Part shown: piece by piece, positions 16,958-26,077 of the stretch
Layout: each line of letters starts with the position of its first letter
Position numbering within the stretch: position 1 is the first letter of the stretch
From: Indolivaga capnocytophagoides DSM 22835
GTDB taxonomy: Bacteria > Bacteroidota > Bacteroidia > Bacteroidales > Dysgonomonadaceae
Length of the DNA: 64,000 nucleotides
Direction of reading: 5' to 3'
Assembly: GCF_000426485.1 (NCBI RefSeq)
Contig: NZ_AUFL01000010.1
Location: 1 to 64,000, forward strand
Notes under the pieces: generated by a model
Database searches by the model: none
What the model was told of the DNA's origin: nothing
The model's input: only the letters and a program-made list of their open reading frames with translations
Translations under genes and position numbers: made by a program

Positions 16958-17904
16958 TATAACGAAAGATCTGAGAGCTTGTTAGCCTTTGCGTTAAAAT
17001 CCGATACGATAGATTTGATGACTTCTGCGGCTGATGGTAAATCATTGATATGTGATGCGATCTGTCCGATTTCAAGTTCACCTTCAATAAGATCTCCTTC
17101 GAAGATTCCCTTTTTAGATCGTCCTCGTCCGAGTAGCTCTTTCATTTCTTCAACAGATGCTCCACGATCTTCGGCTTCGGTTACTTTATTGTAAAATTCA
17201 TTTTTGATGAGTCGGGTTGGGCTCAGTTTCTTTAGAGAGAGCATTGTGTCACCCTCTTTGAGGCTGATGCATAATTTTTTGAATTCATCTGCAGCAGAGC
17301 TTTCCTGAGTCAGGGCAAAACGTGTGCCTATCTGTACACCTTCTGCACCTAATGCAAAGGCTGCAAGGGCTGTACTTCCCGTGGCAATTCCTCCTGCTGC
17401 GATTAATGGGACATCCAGAACTTCACGAACTTGAGGTATTAATGTAAGGGTAGTGGTTTCTTCACGTCCATTATGACCTCCGGCTTCAAAACCTTCGGCA
17501 ACAACAGCGTTAACACCTGCCTCCTGGCACTTCAATGCAAATTTGGAACTGGATACTACGTGCGCTACAATTATGCCGTGTTCTTGTAGTTTCTTTGTCC
17601 ATGTCTTAGGATTTCCCGCTGATGTAAAGACAATTTTCACATCTTCAGCTATTATTATTTCGATGATCTCCTCGATATTTGGATATAGCAAAGGAACATT
17701 CACTCCGAAAGGTTTATCTGTTGCAGCTTTGCATTTTTGGATATGTTCACGTAATACTTCGGGATACATGGATCCTGCTCCGATAAGGCCAAGCCCTCCT
17801 GCATTGCTCACAGCCGAAGCCAGACGCCATCCACTGCACCAAACCATTCCGCCCGATATGATCGGGTATTTAATTTTAAAAAGATCTGTTATTCTATTAT
17901 TCAT
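16957..17904 (-). CDS. FabK / nitronate monooxygenase-like FMN oxidoreductase
   Basis: A 315-residue TIM-barrel flavoprotein. It starts with KIKYPIISGGMVWCSGWRLASAVSNAGGLGLIGAG, the common N-terminal FMN-binding loop. It has the FabK/NMO motif EGFEAGGHNG (candidate catalytic His in GGH) and the phosphate-binding loop AAGGIATG...ALGAEGVQIGTRFALTQES. Length and motifs fit enoyl-ACP reductase II (FabK) at least as well as nitronate monooxygenase; sequence alone does not separate them. A -7 box at 17960-17967 and the palindrome at 17922-17938 place the hairpin in the leader, 18 bp before the ATG. Confidence 0.8.
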   Translation of the reverse strand: MNNRITDLFKIKYPIISGGMVWCSGWRLASAVSNAGGLGLIGAGSMYPEVLREHIQKCKAATDKPFGVNVPLLYPNIEEIIEIIIAEDVKIVFTSAGNPKTWTKKLQEHGIIVAHVVSSSKFALKCQEAGVNAVVAEGFEAGGHNGREETTTLTLIPQVREVLDVPLIAAGGIATGSTALAAFALGAEGVQIGTRFALTQESSAADEFKKLCISLKEGDTMLSLKKLSPTRLIKNEFYNKVTEAEDRGASVEEMKELLGRGRSKKGIFEGDLIEGELEIGQIASHINDLPSAAEVIKSIVSDFNAKANKLSDLSL

Positions 17905-17921
17905 ATTGATGTATTTTTTAC

Positions 17922-17938
17922 TAAGGTCTCAGACCTTA
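17922..17938. repeat. Perfect 17-bp palindrome TAAGGTCTCAGACCTTA
   Basis: A perfect inverted repeat within the predicted 5' leader of the FabK-like gene, 18 bp before its start on the minus strand. It is a member of the dispersed GGTCNNNGACC family. Confidence 0.75.
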
Positions 17939-17959
17939 AAAGTAGAAGTTTCCTTTTTA

Positions 17960-17967
17960 CAAAGATA
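17960..17967 (-). promoter_or_regulatory. -7 box of the FabK-like/MBL operon
   Basis: Reads TATCTTTG on the minus strand, a perfect TAnnTTTG box 56 bp upstream of the start at 17904. Confidence 0.55.
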
Positions 17968-17994
17968 ATTATTTGCTCATACTTAGCAGATATT

Positions 17995-18906
17995 CTATTC
18001 ACTTACTTTTGCTTGCTTTCTTCTATTACCAAAGAGGATAACCAATATTACCGATAAGATAATAAGCAATAATCCGAAGAAGCTGGATATTGCAAAATAT
18101 TCATGGAAATAGACAACGCCTATAAAAACAGCCACTAAAGGTTCCATTGATCCTAATATGGATGTTATTGTAGAGCCTGCATATTTAATAGCCAGAATTA
18201 AAGTAAGATCAGATAAAACGGTAGGCAGGAACGCCAATAATACTAGATGCCCCCATGCCGAAGCTCCGGATATAGGTTCTATGCCGGTAGTCACCGTTGC
18301 AAATACTATAAAGATAATAGCTCCCGAAAGTAGTATATAGAAAGTGAGTGCTTCTGCATTCATCAGTGATACAGATGATTTATTAATACCCACAATATAA
18401 AAAGCGTATGTCAGAATAGTGATCGAAGCTATTGCGACTCCTATCGGATTGATGGCTTCTCCCTCGTTTGTCCAGCACATCATAGCTACTCCCAGCAAAG
18501 ATAGTATTGCTGCCAGCATGAGTATTATCGATTTTTTTTCTTTAAAGAACAGAACCATAATCAGACTTACCGAAATCGGGTAAATGAAGTGTATCGTAGT
18601 AGCCACCCCGCTTGGTATGTATTTGTAGGCATAAATAAGGCAAAGTGCAGTAGCTGCGTACAATATTCCTAATCCAAAAATGGTAGATATTTGGCGGAGG
18701 GAAATTTTCAGGCTCTCTTTTTTCAATAAACAAATCACTCCCATCATTACTGTTGATAGCAAAAAACGGTAAAATAGGATAGTTGGCAAACCGATGCCTT
18801 CATCATTCATAAGGGGTAGTGAAAACATCGGGATCAAACCAAAAGTTCCCGATGAGATTAAGGCGAAAATAATTCCCTTAGCATTATTCAAGTTCTTTAA
18901 AGACAT
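17995..18906 (-). CDS. EamA/DMT-family transporter
   Basis: A 303-residue membrane protein with about ten hydrophobic segments and two EamA repeats. Examples are KGIIFALISSGTFGLIPMFSLP in the first half and a second repeat starting near GVAIASITILTYAFYIVG; the end is SSFFGLLLIILSVILVILFG followed by a basic tail. DMT transporters of this size export metabolites or drugs, and the substrate cannot be read from sequence. It has its own promoter (18936-18943) and lies downstream of the trxA terminator, so it is an independent unit. Confidence 0.85.
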   Translation of the reverse strand: MSLKNLNNAKGIIFALISSGTFGLIPMFSLPLMNDEGIGLPTILFYRFLLSTVMMGVICLLKKESLKISLRQISTIFGLGILYAATALCLIYAYKYIPSGVATTIHFIYPISVSLIMVLFFKEKKSIILMLAAILSLLGVAMMCWTNEGEAINPIGVAIASITILTYAFYIVGINKSSVSLMNAEALTFYILLSGAIIFIVFATVTTGIEPISGASAWGHLVLLAFLPTVLSDLTLILAIKYAGSTITSILGSMEPLVAVFIGVVYFHEYFAISSFFGLLLIILSVILVILFGNRRKQAKVSE

Positions 18907-18935
18907 TACTTCTTTATGTTTTATTTATCGGAGGA

Positions 18936-18943
18936 CAAAGGTA
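18936..18943 (-). promoter_or_regulatory. -7 box of the DMT transporter gene
   Basis: Reads TACCTTTG on the minus strand, 30 bp upstream of the ATG. It is an exact TAnnTTTG match. Confidence 0.55.
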
Positions 18944-18961
18944 CGACCTTTATGTTATAGA

Positions 18962-18993
18962 TAAAAAAACGCCCGCCTTAAAAGGTGGACGTT
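18962..18993 (-). terminator. Rho-independent terminator of trxA
   Basis: On the minus strand AACGTCCACCTT (18993-18982) pairs with AAGGCGGGCGTT (18979-18968), with one mismatch and one G-U pair, and is followed by a T-run. Confidence 0.75.
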
Positions 18994-19032
18994 CTTTTGT
19001 TTTATCTATATTTTTATCGTTTTAATAGACGA

Positions 19033-19347
19033 TTATAATAAGTTATTGATTTTTTCTACCAATACCGATTTTTGAGCGGCTCCTACTTGTTTGTCTACTA
19101 TTTCGCCATTCTTGATGAATAAGATAGTAGGTATATTGCGGATACCGTATTTAGATGTGATATCGTCATTGTTATCAACATCCACTTTGCCTATAACAGC
19201 TTTATCTGCATATTCTCCGGCTAGTTCTTCTACGATTGGGCCTACCATACGGCAAGGTCCACACCATTCTGCCCAAAAGTCGATAACTACTAATTTGTCT
19301 GATTTTAATACATCTTCGTAAGTTGCATCTGTAATTTCTAGTGCCAT
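19033..19347 (-). CDS. trxA: Thioredoxin
   Basis: A 104-residue thioredoxin with active site WCGPC in FWAEWCGPCRMVGP (near residue 28) and the cis-Pro loop RNIPTILFIKNG. It is the general cytoplasmic disulfide reductant. The frame opens at 19356, but the ATG at 19347 (MALEITDATYEDVL) matches the usual Bacteroidota TrxA start. A perfect -7 box lies at 19384-19391 and a terminator follows the stop, so it is monocistronic. Confidence 0.93.
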   Translation of the reverse strand: MALEITDATYEDVLKSDKLVVIDFWAEWCGPCRMVGPIVEELAGEYADKAVIGKVDVDNNDDITSKYGIRNIPTILFIKNGEIVDKQVGAAQKSVLVEKINNLL

Positions 19348-19383
19348 ACTGTTCAATATTTTTTAGTTATTTTTTCGTTTTTA

Positions 19384-19391
19384 CAAAGATA
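19384..19391 (-). promoter_or_regulatory. -7 box of trxA
   Basis: Reads TATCTTTG on the minus strand, 36 bp upstream of the chosen start codon. Confidence 0.55.
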
Positions 19392-19508
19392 ACCAAAGTA
19401 TCTTTATTAATATAATAGATAGTATTTATACCCTATTTAAGACGTTAGATATCACTCGTTTTTGAATTTACTTATTTCTGAAAAAAGATTCCGATCTTTT
19501 CCCTGTGA

Positions 19509-22500
19509 TCAGTTAACCCGAAACACGATGTTATCATTTTGCTCTAAGTAATCTATTAACTCCTTTCTTATATTTATCTTAATACTACGTGCGAAAAGTT
19601 CTACTTTCATGTTTTTTTCACCATCCACTACTTCAAAATATAACAGAGAATTTCCAGGATTGTTCTTTGTCAGGATTGAAAGTTCTTGTACCATGGTTGC
19701 ATTCATTTCGTGAATGGGTAATGTGATCGTAATTTTTTCGATGACACTGTCTTTTACATCAGGAAGCAGTTGGATCGAATTTATCTTCAATTCAAGCTGA
19801 TTTTCGTTGAACCGGCGACCTTGTACTCTCCCTTTTACAAAAACGTAAAGACCGGGTCGTCCGTATTTTCCGAAATTGATATAATCGTCACCGAATAAAG
19901 GTATTTCCCCGCTTCCGGTAAAGTCTTCTATCTTTATGATCATGTATGGCTTGCCCGTTTTGGTGATACCTTCTCTTACACCGGCAACCAAACCACCAAA
20001 GGTTACTTCCCTGTTTCTGAGAGCCTCTTTATCTTCTATCTCTGCCATGCCGACATTGCATCCGTATTTCAGAGCGATGGCAAACTCATCAAGAGGGTGG
20101 GCGGATAAGTAGATACCGATCAGTTCCCTTTCTTTATTTAGGCGTTCGAGATCCGACCATTTTTCGGCTTTAGGAATTTCGGGATGTGCTATTTCTATTG
20201 CAGATTCACCTCCGAAGAGCGAATTCACAGCCTGTGACTTGTCTATCTGGTACTTATTTCCGTATCTGATTATCTGATCTATAAAAGTTTCGCTTTTGCC
20301 GTTTACTGCAAAGAATTGCTCTCTTCCCATTTCAGGAAAATTATCGAATGCTCCTGCCAGAGCGAGAGATTCTATATTCTTCTTGTTGCAGGACGATAAG
20401 TTTACTCTTTCTACAAAATCGAATATATTTTTGAATGGCCCATTCTTTTCTCTTTCTTCGATGATATTATTAACGGCTCCTTCTCCAACACCCTTGATCG
20501 CAGCCAGTCCGAAGCGGATATCTCCGTGTTTGTTTACAGAGAATTTCAGATAAGACTCGTTCACATCCGGTCCAAGAACATTCATCTCCATGGCTTTACA
20601 CTCATCCATGAATTTCGTGATTTCCGTGATGTTCGATAGATTTCGAGACAGTACGGCTGCCATATATTCTGATGGATAATTGGCTTTCAGCCATGCGGTC
20701 TGGTAGGCTACCCACGAATAACATGTCGCGTGAGACTTATTGAAGGCATATGACGCAAACTTTTCCCAGTCTGCCCATATCTTGTTCAGCGTTTTCTCCT
20801 TATGTCCGTTTTTCTTACCTCCGGCAAGGAATTTTTCTTTCAGGGCATTCATCTTATCGATAAGCTTCTTACCCATTGCCTTACGCAACTCATCGGACTG
20901 ACCTCTGGTAAAGTCTGCCAGCAAACGGGACAAAAGCATCACCTGTTCCTGATATACCGTAATTCCGTATGTGTCGTTGAGGTAACGTTCCATAACGGGA
21001 ATATCGTAACTGATCTCTTCCCGTCCATGTTTACGGGCAATAAATGAAGGGATGTAGTCCATTGGACCCGGGCGATAAAGGGCATTCATTGCTATCAGGT
21101 CTTCGAATTTCGAAGGCTGTAGTTCTTTCAGGTATTTTTGCATACCTGCGGACTCAAACTGGAATGTTCCGGTGGTACGTCCCTGACTGTACAAATCGTA
21201 AGTTTTAGGATCTTCGAGAGATATTTTCGCCATATCCACATCTTCACCCGTTGTGTGCTTGATATTTTCTACGGCCTCTTTGATTATCGATAAAGTCTTC
21301 AGTCCGAGGAAGTCCATTTTTATCAATCCCGTTTCCTCTATTACCGAACCTTCATACTGAGTGACAAGCATTGTCTCTCCGGTCTCTTTATCTTCGGCTG
21401 TACTTACGGGTACGATATCTGATATTGCCTGCTGACCTATGATAACACCACAGGCATGTACACCTGTATTACGGACATTACCTTCCAGCATTTGGGCATA
21501 CTTAAGCGTATCACGGGTAGTCATATCATAACTCTGAGCAGCTTCTTTCAACTCAGGGACATACTCTATGGCATCCTTTAGCGTAACCTTTTTCTTGTCG
21601 GGGATTTTATCGGGTACAAGTTTTGCCAGACGGTTTGATTCCGCTAAGGGAAGTTTCTGTACACGTGCAACGTCTTTTATGGCTGACTTTGTAGCCATAG
21701 TACCGTATGTGATAATATGCGCAACCCGTTCCTGTCCATATTTGTCGGTAACCCATCTTAAAACCTCTCCCCTCCCGTCATCATCGAAGTCAATATCGAT
21801 ATCGGGCATAGAGATACGGTCGGGGTTCAGGAAACGTTCGAATAGCAAGTCATACTTAATCGGGTCGATATCAGTAATTCCCAAGCAAAAGGCTACAGCC
21901 GATCCTGCTGCCGATCCACGACCGGGACCAACAGCGACACCCATTTTGCGGGCTGCTCCAATGAAATCCTGTACAATGAGGAAGTAGCCGGGAAATCCCA
22001 TTGTTTTCATGACATTCAACTCGAAATCGAGCCGTTCTTTCGTGTCGGCATCCATATTCGGATAGCGTGACTCTGCACCAATCATTGTAAGGTGGGCCAG
22101 ATAATCAGCCTCGAGTTTAATACGGATTACTTTATTATAACCACCTAACCGATGGTATTCTTTTTCTCCGAATTCGGTGATCAGATCTTGTTCTGTGTAT
22201 TTGGATTTGTACTCTTCTTCTGTTCCGAAAGATGGGTCAATGTCAAAGAATGGCATCAAAGCATCGGAGTCTATCGAGTAATATTCGACTTTGTCTGCTA
22301 TTTCAAGTGTATTCGAGAGTGCTTGTGGTATGTCTCCGAACAGCTCGTTCATTTCGGCTGTAGTCTTTATCCATTCCTGTTTGGTATATCGCATCCGCTT
22401 TGGATCGTCAAAATCCTTACCTGTACTCAGGCAGATCAATCGGTCGTGGGCGTCGGCATCTTCTTCGTTCACGAAATGGGTATCGTTGGTTGCTATAACT

Positions 22501-23246
22501 TTCACTCCCAGTTTCTCGCTGATTCTCAGAAGTTCTTTATTCACTCTCTCCTGTAAAGGGTAAGCCTCCAGATTCGAGTCTGGGCGTGAGGTTTTATGCC
22601 GTTGAAGTTCCAGATAATAGTCTTCACCAAAAAGATTCTTAAACCAGAGAACAGCTTCTTCGGCAGCTTCAATGTCTCCTTGCGTAATCTTCTTTGGTAC
22701 TTCTCCTCCCAAACATGCAGAGGATACAATTAGTCCTTCGTGATGTTCTTCCAGCATTTTCTTATCAATACGCGGACGCATATAGAACCCGTCGACCCAG
22801 CTTTTCGATACCATTTTGATGAGGTTCTTATAGCCTGTCAGGTTTTTGGCAAGCACTACTAAGTGCCAGCCGCTCATGTCTTGTTTTCCATCTTTCAGTT
22901 TATGTCCTCTTCGTGCTACATAGCATTCGCACCCGAGGATAGGTTTAAACAGATGGGATTCTTCTTCTTTTAGCTTTGCGGATAGTTCTTCTACCAGTTT
23001 TTCATTTCCTTTCGATCTGGCTTCTTCCAATTCTCCTTTGATGGTCTTTATAGCTGCGAAAACAGGAGCATTCTTCTTTTTTGTATAATTATAAAACTCC
23101 TTGATCCCGAACATAGATCCGTGATCGGTAAGGGCAATGGCTTTCATTCCGTCAGCTTTGGCCTTGTCGACAATGCGGGAGATGCTTGCTTGTCCATCCA
23201 GCAACGAATATTGCGAGTGGACATGTAAATGTATGTATGGTTGCAT
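19509..23246 (-). CDS. dnaE: DNA polymerase III subunit alpha
   Basis: A 1245-residue replicative polymerase. It begins with a PHP domain (HLHVHSQYSLLDGQASI, then LTDHGSMFG). The polymerase catalytic acidic motif MPDIDIDFDDDGR is near residue 485, preceded by the glycine-rich GPGRGSAAGS. Later come MDFLGLKTL, the LYRPGPMDYIPSFIARKHG block, AFNKSHATCYSWVAYQTAWLKANYP, an HhH region (GLAAIKGVGEGAVNNI) and a C-terminal OB-fold (VTFGGLVAGVREGITKTGKPYMIIKIED). Length and order are normal for DnaE. A degenerate copy of the palindromic repeat lies about 82 bp upstream. Confidence 0.97.
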   Translation of the reverse strand: MQPYIHLHVHSQYSLLDGQASISRIVDKAKADGMKAIALTDHGSMFGIKEFYNYTKKKNAPVFAAIKTIKGELEEARSKGNEKLVEELSAKLKEEESHLFKPILGCECYVARRGHKLKDGKQDMSGWHLVVLAKNLTGYKNLIKMVSKSWVDGFYMRPRIDKKMLEEHHEGLIVSSACLGGEVPKKITQGDIEAAEEAVLWFKNLFGEDYYLELQRHKTSRPDSNLEAYPLQERVNKELLRISEKLGVKVIATNDTHFVNEEDADAHDRLICLSTGKDFDDPKRMRYTKQEWIKTTAEMNELFGDIPQALSNTLEIADKVEYYSIDSDALMPFFDIDPSFGTEEEYKSKYTEQDLITEFGEKEYHRLGGYNKVIRIKLEADYLAHLTMIGAESRYPNMDADTKERLDFELNVMKTMGFPGYFLIVQDFIGAARKMGVAVGPGRGSAAGSAVAFCLGITDIDPIKYDLLFERFLNPDRISMPDIDIDFDDDGRGEVLRWVTDKYGQERVAHIITYGTMATKSAIKDVARVQKLPLAESNRLAKLVPDKIPDKKKVTLKDAIEYVPELKEAAQSYDMTTRDTLKYAQMLEGNVRNTGVHACGVIIGQQAISDIVPVSTAEDKETGETMLVTQYEGSVIEETGLIKMDFLGLKTLSIIKEAVENIKHTTGEDVDMAKISLEDPKTYDLYSQGRTTGTFQFESAGMQKYLKELQPSKFEDLIAMNALYRPGPMDYIPSFIARKHGREEISYDIPVMERYLNDTYGITVYQEQVMLLSRLLADFTRGQSDELRKAMGKKLIDKMNALKEKFLAGGKKNGHKEKTLNKIWADWEKFASYAFNKSHATCYSWVAYQTAWLKANYPSEYMAAVLSRNLSNITEITKFMDECKAMEMNVLGPDVNESYLKFSVNKHGDIRFGLAAIKGVGEGAVNNIIEEREKNGPFKNIFDFVERVNLSSCNKKNIESLALAGAFDNFPEMGREQFFAVNGKSETFIDQIIRYGNKYQIDKSQAVNSLFGGESAIEIAHPEIPKAEKWSDLERLNKERELIGIYLSAHPLDEFAIALKYGCNVGMAEIEDKEALRNREVTFGGLVAGVREGITKTGKPYMIIKIEDFTGSGEIPLFGDDYINFGKYGRPGLYVFVKGRVQGRRFNENQLELKINSIQLLPDVKDSVIEKITITLPIHEMNATMVQELSILTKNNPGNSLLYFEVVDGEKNMKVELFARSIKINIRKELIDYLEQNDNIVFRVN

Positions 23247-23327
23247 GACTATTTGTGATCTGATGTTGGAATAAAGGTACTCTTTTTTGCAAAAGGAATA
23301 CCTTTATTCATCATTGATATTTTTGAT

Positions 23328-23342
23328 AAGTCCTCAGACCTT
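23328..23342. repeat. Degenerate dispersed palindrome between ribF and dnaE
   Basis: AAGTCCTCAGACCTT, the reverse complement form AAGGTCTGAGGACTT with one arm altered. It lies between the ribF stop and the dnaE start. Confidence 0.45.
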
Positions 23343-23366
23343 TTTTATTGCTGTATTGTCGGGATT

Positions 23367-24302
23367 CTATGAATTATTTCTCCGATCCAATATCTTTTTG
23401 ACGTTAACTTTATCTTGATAGATATGTTTCTTAAGTGTTTCCATATCCTTGAATTTCTCATCGGGGCGAACAAACTCCAAAAACTCCACGGATAGGTATT
23501 TACCGTACAGATCGTCATTGAAATTGAAAATATTCACTTCTAGGCTGATATTATCCCCATTGTGCAGAGTAGGGCGTTTACCTATATACAGCATCCCTCC
23601 ATATAGGCATTCACCGATATGTACATTCACCGCATAAACCCCAAAAGCCGGAACTACTTTGAAGTCTTCCCATATTTTGATATTGGCAGTCGGGAATCCA
23701 ATTGTGCGGCCAACTTTAAAACCTTCTACAATCTGCCCTGATATGGTGTAATTATATCCAAGTAACTGGTTCGCTTTCTCAATATCGCCTTCACCAAGCA
23801 AGCGTCTTATACGGGATGAACTTACATGCAGGCTTTGGCTTAATTCTTCGGCCTGTATAACGTCCATACCAACTTCTGCTCCGTATAGTTTGTATTCGTC
23901 AAAGCCATCTTCACGATTATGGCCAAAGCGATGGTCGTAACCGATAAGCAGGGTATCTACATCAAGCTGGTTTTTCAATACCTGCTGAATAAAGTCTTTA
24001 GCTGACATCTGAGACATCTCTTTGGTGAAATCGAGTACTTCGCAATAATCGACACCGGTACATTCTATTCGCTTCACCTTTTCTTCAAAACCGCACAGCA
24101 AAGCCGGCTGGTATTCGGTGTTAAGTACACGTCGGGGGTGAACAGGAAAAGTGATGATAGCCGAAGGGAGTCCTCTCTTTGCGGCCTCAGTCTTTAACTG
24201 ATCTATCAGAAACTTATGCCCTGAGTGTACTCCATCGAAAAAACCGATGGTAGCAACTAATGGCTTGTGTTCTGCTTTATTTTCTGAATTCAGAATTTGC
24301 AT
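23367..24302 (-). CDS. ribF: Bifunctional riboflavin kinase / FAD synthetase
   Basis: A 311-residue enzyme converting riboflavin to FMN and FAD. The N-terminal nucleotidyltransferase domain has ATIGFFDGVHSGH (HxGH-type motif, residues 17-29), LLIGYDHRFGHNREDG and SSSRIRRLLGEGDIEKAN. The C-terminal riboflavin kinase domain has GRTIGFPTANI, AFGVYAVNV, and GKRPTLHNGDNISLEVNIFNF. It ends 10 bp from the HAD gene, so ribF is the second gene of a HAD-ribF transcript. Confidence 0.95.
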   Translation of the reverse strand: MQILNSENKAEHKPLVATIGFFDGVHSGHKFLIDQLKTEAAKRGLPSAIITFPVHPRRVLNTEYQPALLCGFEEKVKRIECTGVDYCEVLDFTKEMSQMSAKDFIQQVLKNQLDVDTLLIGYDHRFGHNREDGFDEYKLYGAEVGMDVIQAEELSQSLHVSSSRIRRLLGEGDIEKANQLLGYNYTISGQIVEGFKVGRTIGFPTANIKIWEDFKVVPAFGVYAVNVHIGECLYGGMLYIGKRPTLHNGDNISLEVNIFNFNDDLYGKYLSVEFLEFVRPDEKFKDMETLKKHIYQDKVNVKKILDRRNNS

Positions 24303-24312
24303 TGGTTACTCT

Positions 24313-24930
24313 TTATTCGAATACTTTTCTCAGGTCTTCGGTCTGATCTACAAGATAGGTTTTGAATCCGAACTTTTCGGCTGCATCAAGATTTGATTGT
24401 CCATCGTCAAGAAACAAAGTTTCAGAAGGATTGATACCTGCAGCTATGACCGCATCAAACGACTCTTTCGAAGGTTTGGTGTGACCTATTTTATAAGACA
24501 TAAAAGCAATGTCGAAAAAATCAGATAAAGTTTCTCCTGTCGCACAGAATGATGCCGAATGAGCCCAATCCATAATAATCGGATTGGTATTGCTCAGCAG
24601 GTACACTTTGTACTCTTTGCGCAACTCCTTCAATAGATCGAGTTTATATTGAGGTATTCCATCAAGAAAGGCCAGCCAGCCAGAGTCTATATCTTCTTCT
24701 GAGATGTCTTTCCCTGCCAGTTTGCGTAATTCAATATAGAATTCTTCTTTTGAGATTTTACCTTCTTCTATTTCAAGAAATATTCCTTTCTGGCGGAATT
24801 CTCCCAGATACTCTTCTATGTTATCAACACCTATTTCCTTGAAACGGTTTACGGCATTGTCTTTATTTATATTGACAATAACTCCTCCGAAGTCGAAAAG
24901 CAGATTTTTTATACCGGTCAGATTTCCCAT
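24313..24930 (-). CDS. HAD-superfamily phosphatase (YihX-like)
   Basis: A 205-residue HAD subfamily IA protein. Motif I is LLFDFGGVIV (nucleophile Asp13), where the usual second Asp of DxD is Gly, as in many YihX-like members. Motif II is LLSNTNPI, the motif III Lys is in GHTKPSKESFD, and motif IV is LFLDDGQSNLDAAEKFG. The frame is open to 24999, but MGNLTGIKNLLFDFGG at 24930 is the normal start. YihX acts on glucose-1-phosphate; the substrate here is not certain. It is cotranscribed with ribF; FMN phosphatase activity is an open possibility. Confidence 0.82.
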   Translation of the reverse strand: MGNLTGIKNLLFDFGGVIVNINKDNAVNRFKEIGVDNIEEYLGEFRQKGIFLEIEEGKISKEEFYIELRKLAGKDISEEDIDSGWLAFLDGIPQYKLDLLKELRKEYKVYLLSNTNPIIMDWAHSASFCATGETLSDFFDIAFMSYKIGHTKPSKESFDAVIAAGINPSETLFLDDGQSNLDAAEKFGFKTYLVDQTEDLRKVFE

Positions 24931-24941
24931 ATTTAAATAAA

Positions 24942-25022
24942 AGAATGTATTTATGATATATTTCAACTCGTAACGAACTCTGGTTTTTCTACTTACCAAA
25001 GCATCGGTTTGGTCTGAGACCT
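24942..25022 (+). repeat. Dispersed ~85-bp repeat, copy with GGTCTGAGACC
   Basis: It contains GTATTTATGATATATTTC, then TTTTTCTACTTACCAAAG, then GGTCTGAGACC at 25011-25021. It resembles the copies at 46217, 48303, 50423 and 61379. Here it is oriented away from the HAD gene and lies in its upstream region. Confidence 0.7.
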
Positions 25023-25096
25023 CTTCGTTTGAATGATATTACAAAGTTAAGAAAAAAACGGTTATCAATAAACAATTACCTGTTAACAGAGAAAAG

Positions 25097-25110
25097 GTTA
25101 CAAAAGTAAC
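25097..25110. promoter_or_regulatory. GTTACAAAAGTAAC palindromic motif
   Basis: A 14-bp inverted repeat, preceded by AAAAG. On the minus strand it includes TACTTTTG (a -7-type box), which would fire toward the HAD gene 170 bp away. Confidence 0.35.
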
Positions 25111-25192
25111 AATGAGATATACTTTATCTGTTCTCAAATAATGCTTAGTCTAAAGGATTATTCTATATCTGCTATTGGGTATAGATAAAATA

Positions 25193-25229
25193 AAACAAGC
25201 TTACCTCTATATTTTAGATAAGCTTGTTT
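25193..25229 (-). terminator. Rho-independent terminator of the C1q-like operon
   Basis: AAACAAGCTTA (25193-25203) pairs with TAAGCTTGTTT (25219-25229). On the minus strand the stem is followed by TATTTTATC. It lies 27 bp after the last gene of the operon. Confidence 0.75.
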
Positions 25230-25255
25230 CTTTTGTTATAAAGCTGTTAATTACC

Positions 25256-26068
25256 TTACATTTCCGAAATCGTCAATATGTTGTAAGAACTATCAGTCGT
25301 AATATTAATACCTTCCGGCATTGGATGCCATATTGAAAATAAAAATGAATTTCCGGTCTGAAGATAAAGGAATACTTTATTCATAATGGTCATGTTAATA
25401 CCGGGATCTCCCAATGTGATGGGTACTGCAATTGCACTTTTTACCATACTGGCTGTACTACTGCTTACAGTGAGATTAAGTTCGAGCCGTAGAGGAGTGT
25501 ATATTTGCGATGTTACATTCTCTGCCATAGCTGTACATGATACTGAATAGACTCCTGTATGAGGGGCTGTAAACCGACCTGTTATGGCATTGAAGCTGTT
25601 GGTTGCGTCCATTTCCTTAGTCCAGTTGCTAAGGGGTGTCGATACAGACCCCGGACACGATAGACCCGAAGCATTCTTTGCTACAACAAAAGCTTTTGTA
25701 GGCAAGGTTGTCAGCCTTAGCCAGTTTTCTCCATCAGAATACTCTATTCCGTTATTGTAGCGAATAGCACCTGCTTGGGCTTCAGAGGCTGTAAGGGTAG
25801 TTGTGCCCAACCCTAATTCCCCATTATCTGAACCTCTCAGGTCGAGTTTTACAACAGGGGTTACACCACCCATGCCGATATATCCATCATCCAACAATTT
25901 AAATAATTCGGAATTATCCGAATTTTGAGCTTTAATTGTAGGGAGTGTTGTTGAATTCCCTTTCACGGTGAGGCTTGCCGTTGGCGATTCTGTATTCACT
26001 CCTATCTGGGCATTTACAGATATTAAGAGTGTCGAGAATATATATATTATAAATAGTCTTTTATTCAT
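25256..26068 (-). CDS. Exported C1q-like protein, paralog 3
   Basis: A 270-residue protein with signal peptide MNKRLFIIYIFSTLLISVNA. It has the Bacteroidota surface-protein start IGVNTESPTASLTVKG, a middle strand-rich part (DDGYIGMGGVTPVVKLDLRG, GAIRYNNGIEYSDGENWLRL), and a C-terminal jelly-roll with FTAPHTGVYSVSCTA, the C1q/TNF-like signature. It is the third of three tandem paralogs (spacings 5 and 9 bp), followed by a terminator. C1q-like domains form trimers, so these paralogs may co-assemble. The ligand is unknown. It is probably extracellular or on the outer membrane. Confidence 0.75.
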   Translation of the reverse strand: MNKRLFIIYIFSTLLISVNAQIGVNTESPTASLTVKGNSTTLPTIKAQNSDNSELFKLLDDGYIGMGGVTPVVKLDLRGSDNGELGLGTTTLTASEAQAGAIRYNNGIEYSDGENWLRLTTLPTKAFVVAKNASGLSCPGSVSTPLSNWTKEMDATNSFNAITGRFTAPHTGVYSVSCTAMAENVTSQIYTPLRLELNLTVSSSTASMVKSAIAVPITLGDPGINMTIMNKVFLYLQTGNSFLFSIWHPMPEGINITTDSSYNILTISEM

Positions 26069-26077
26069 CTTTTTCTT

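Noticed and set aside
21568-21987. 139-codon plus-strand ORF within dnaE
   Set aside because: It is antisense to the polymerase catalytic region; the open frame results from dnaE codon bias.
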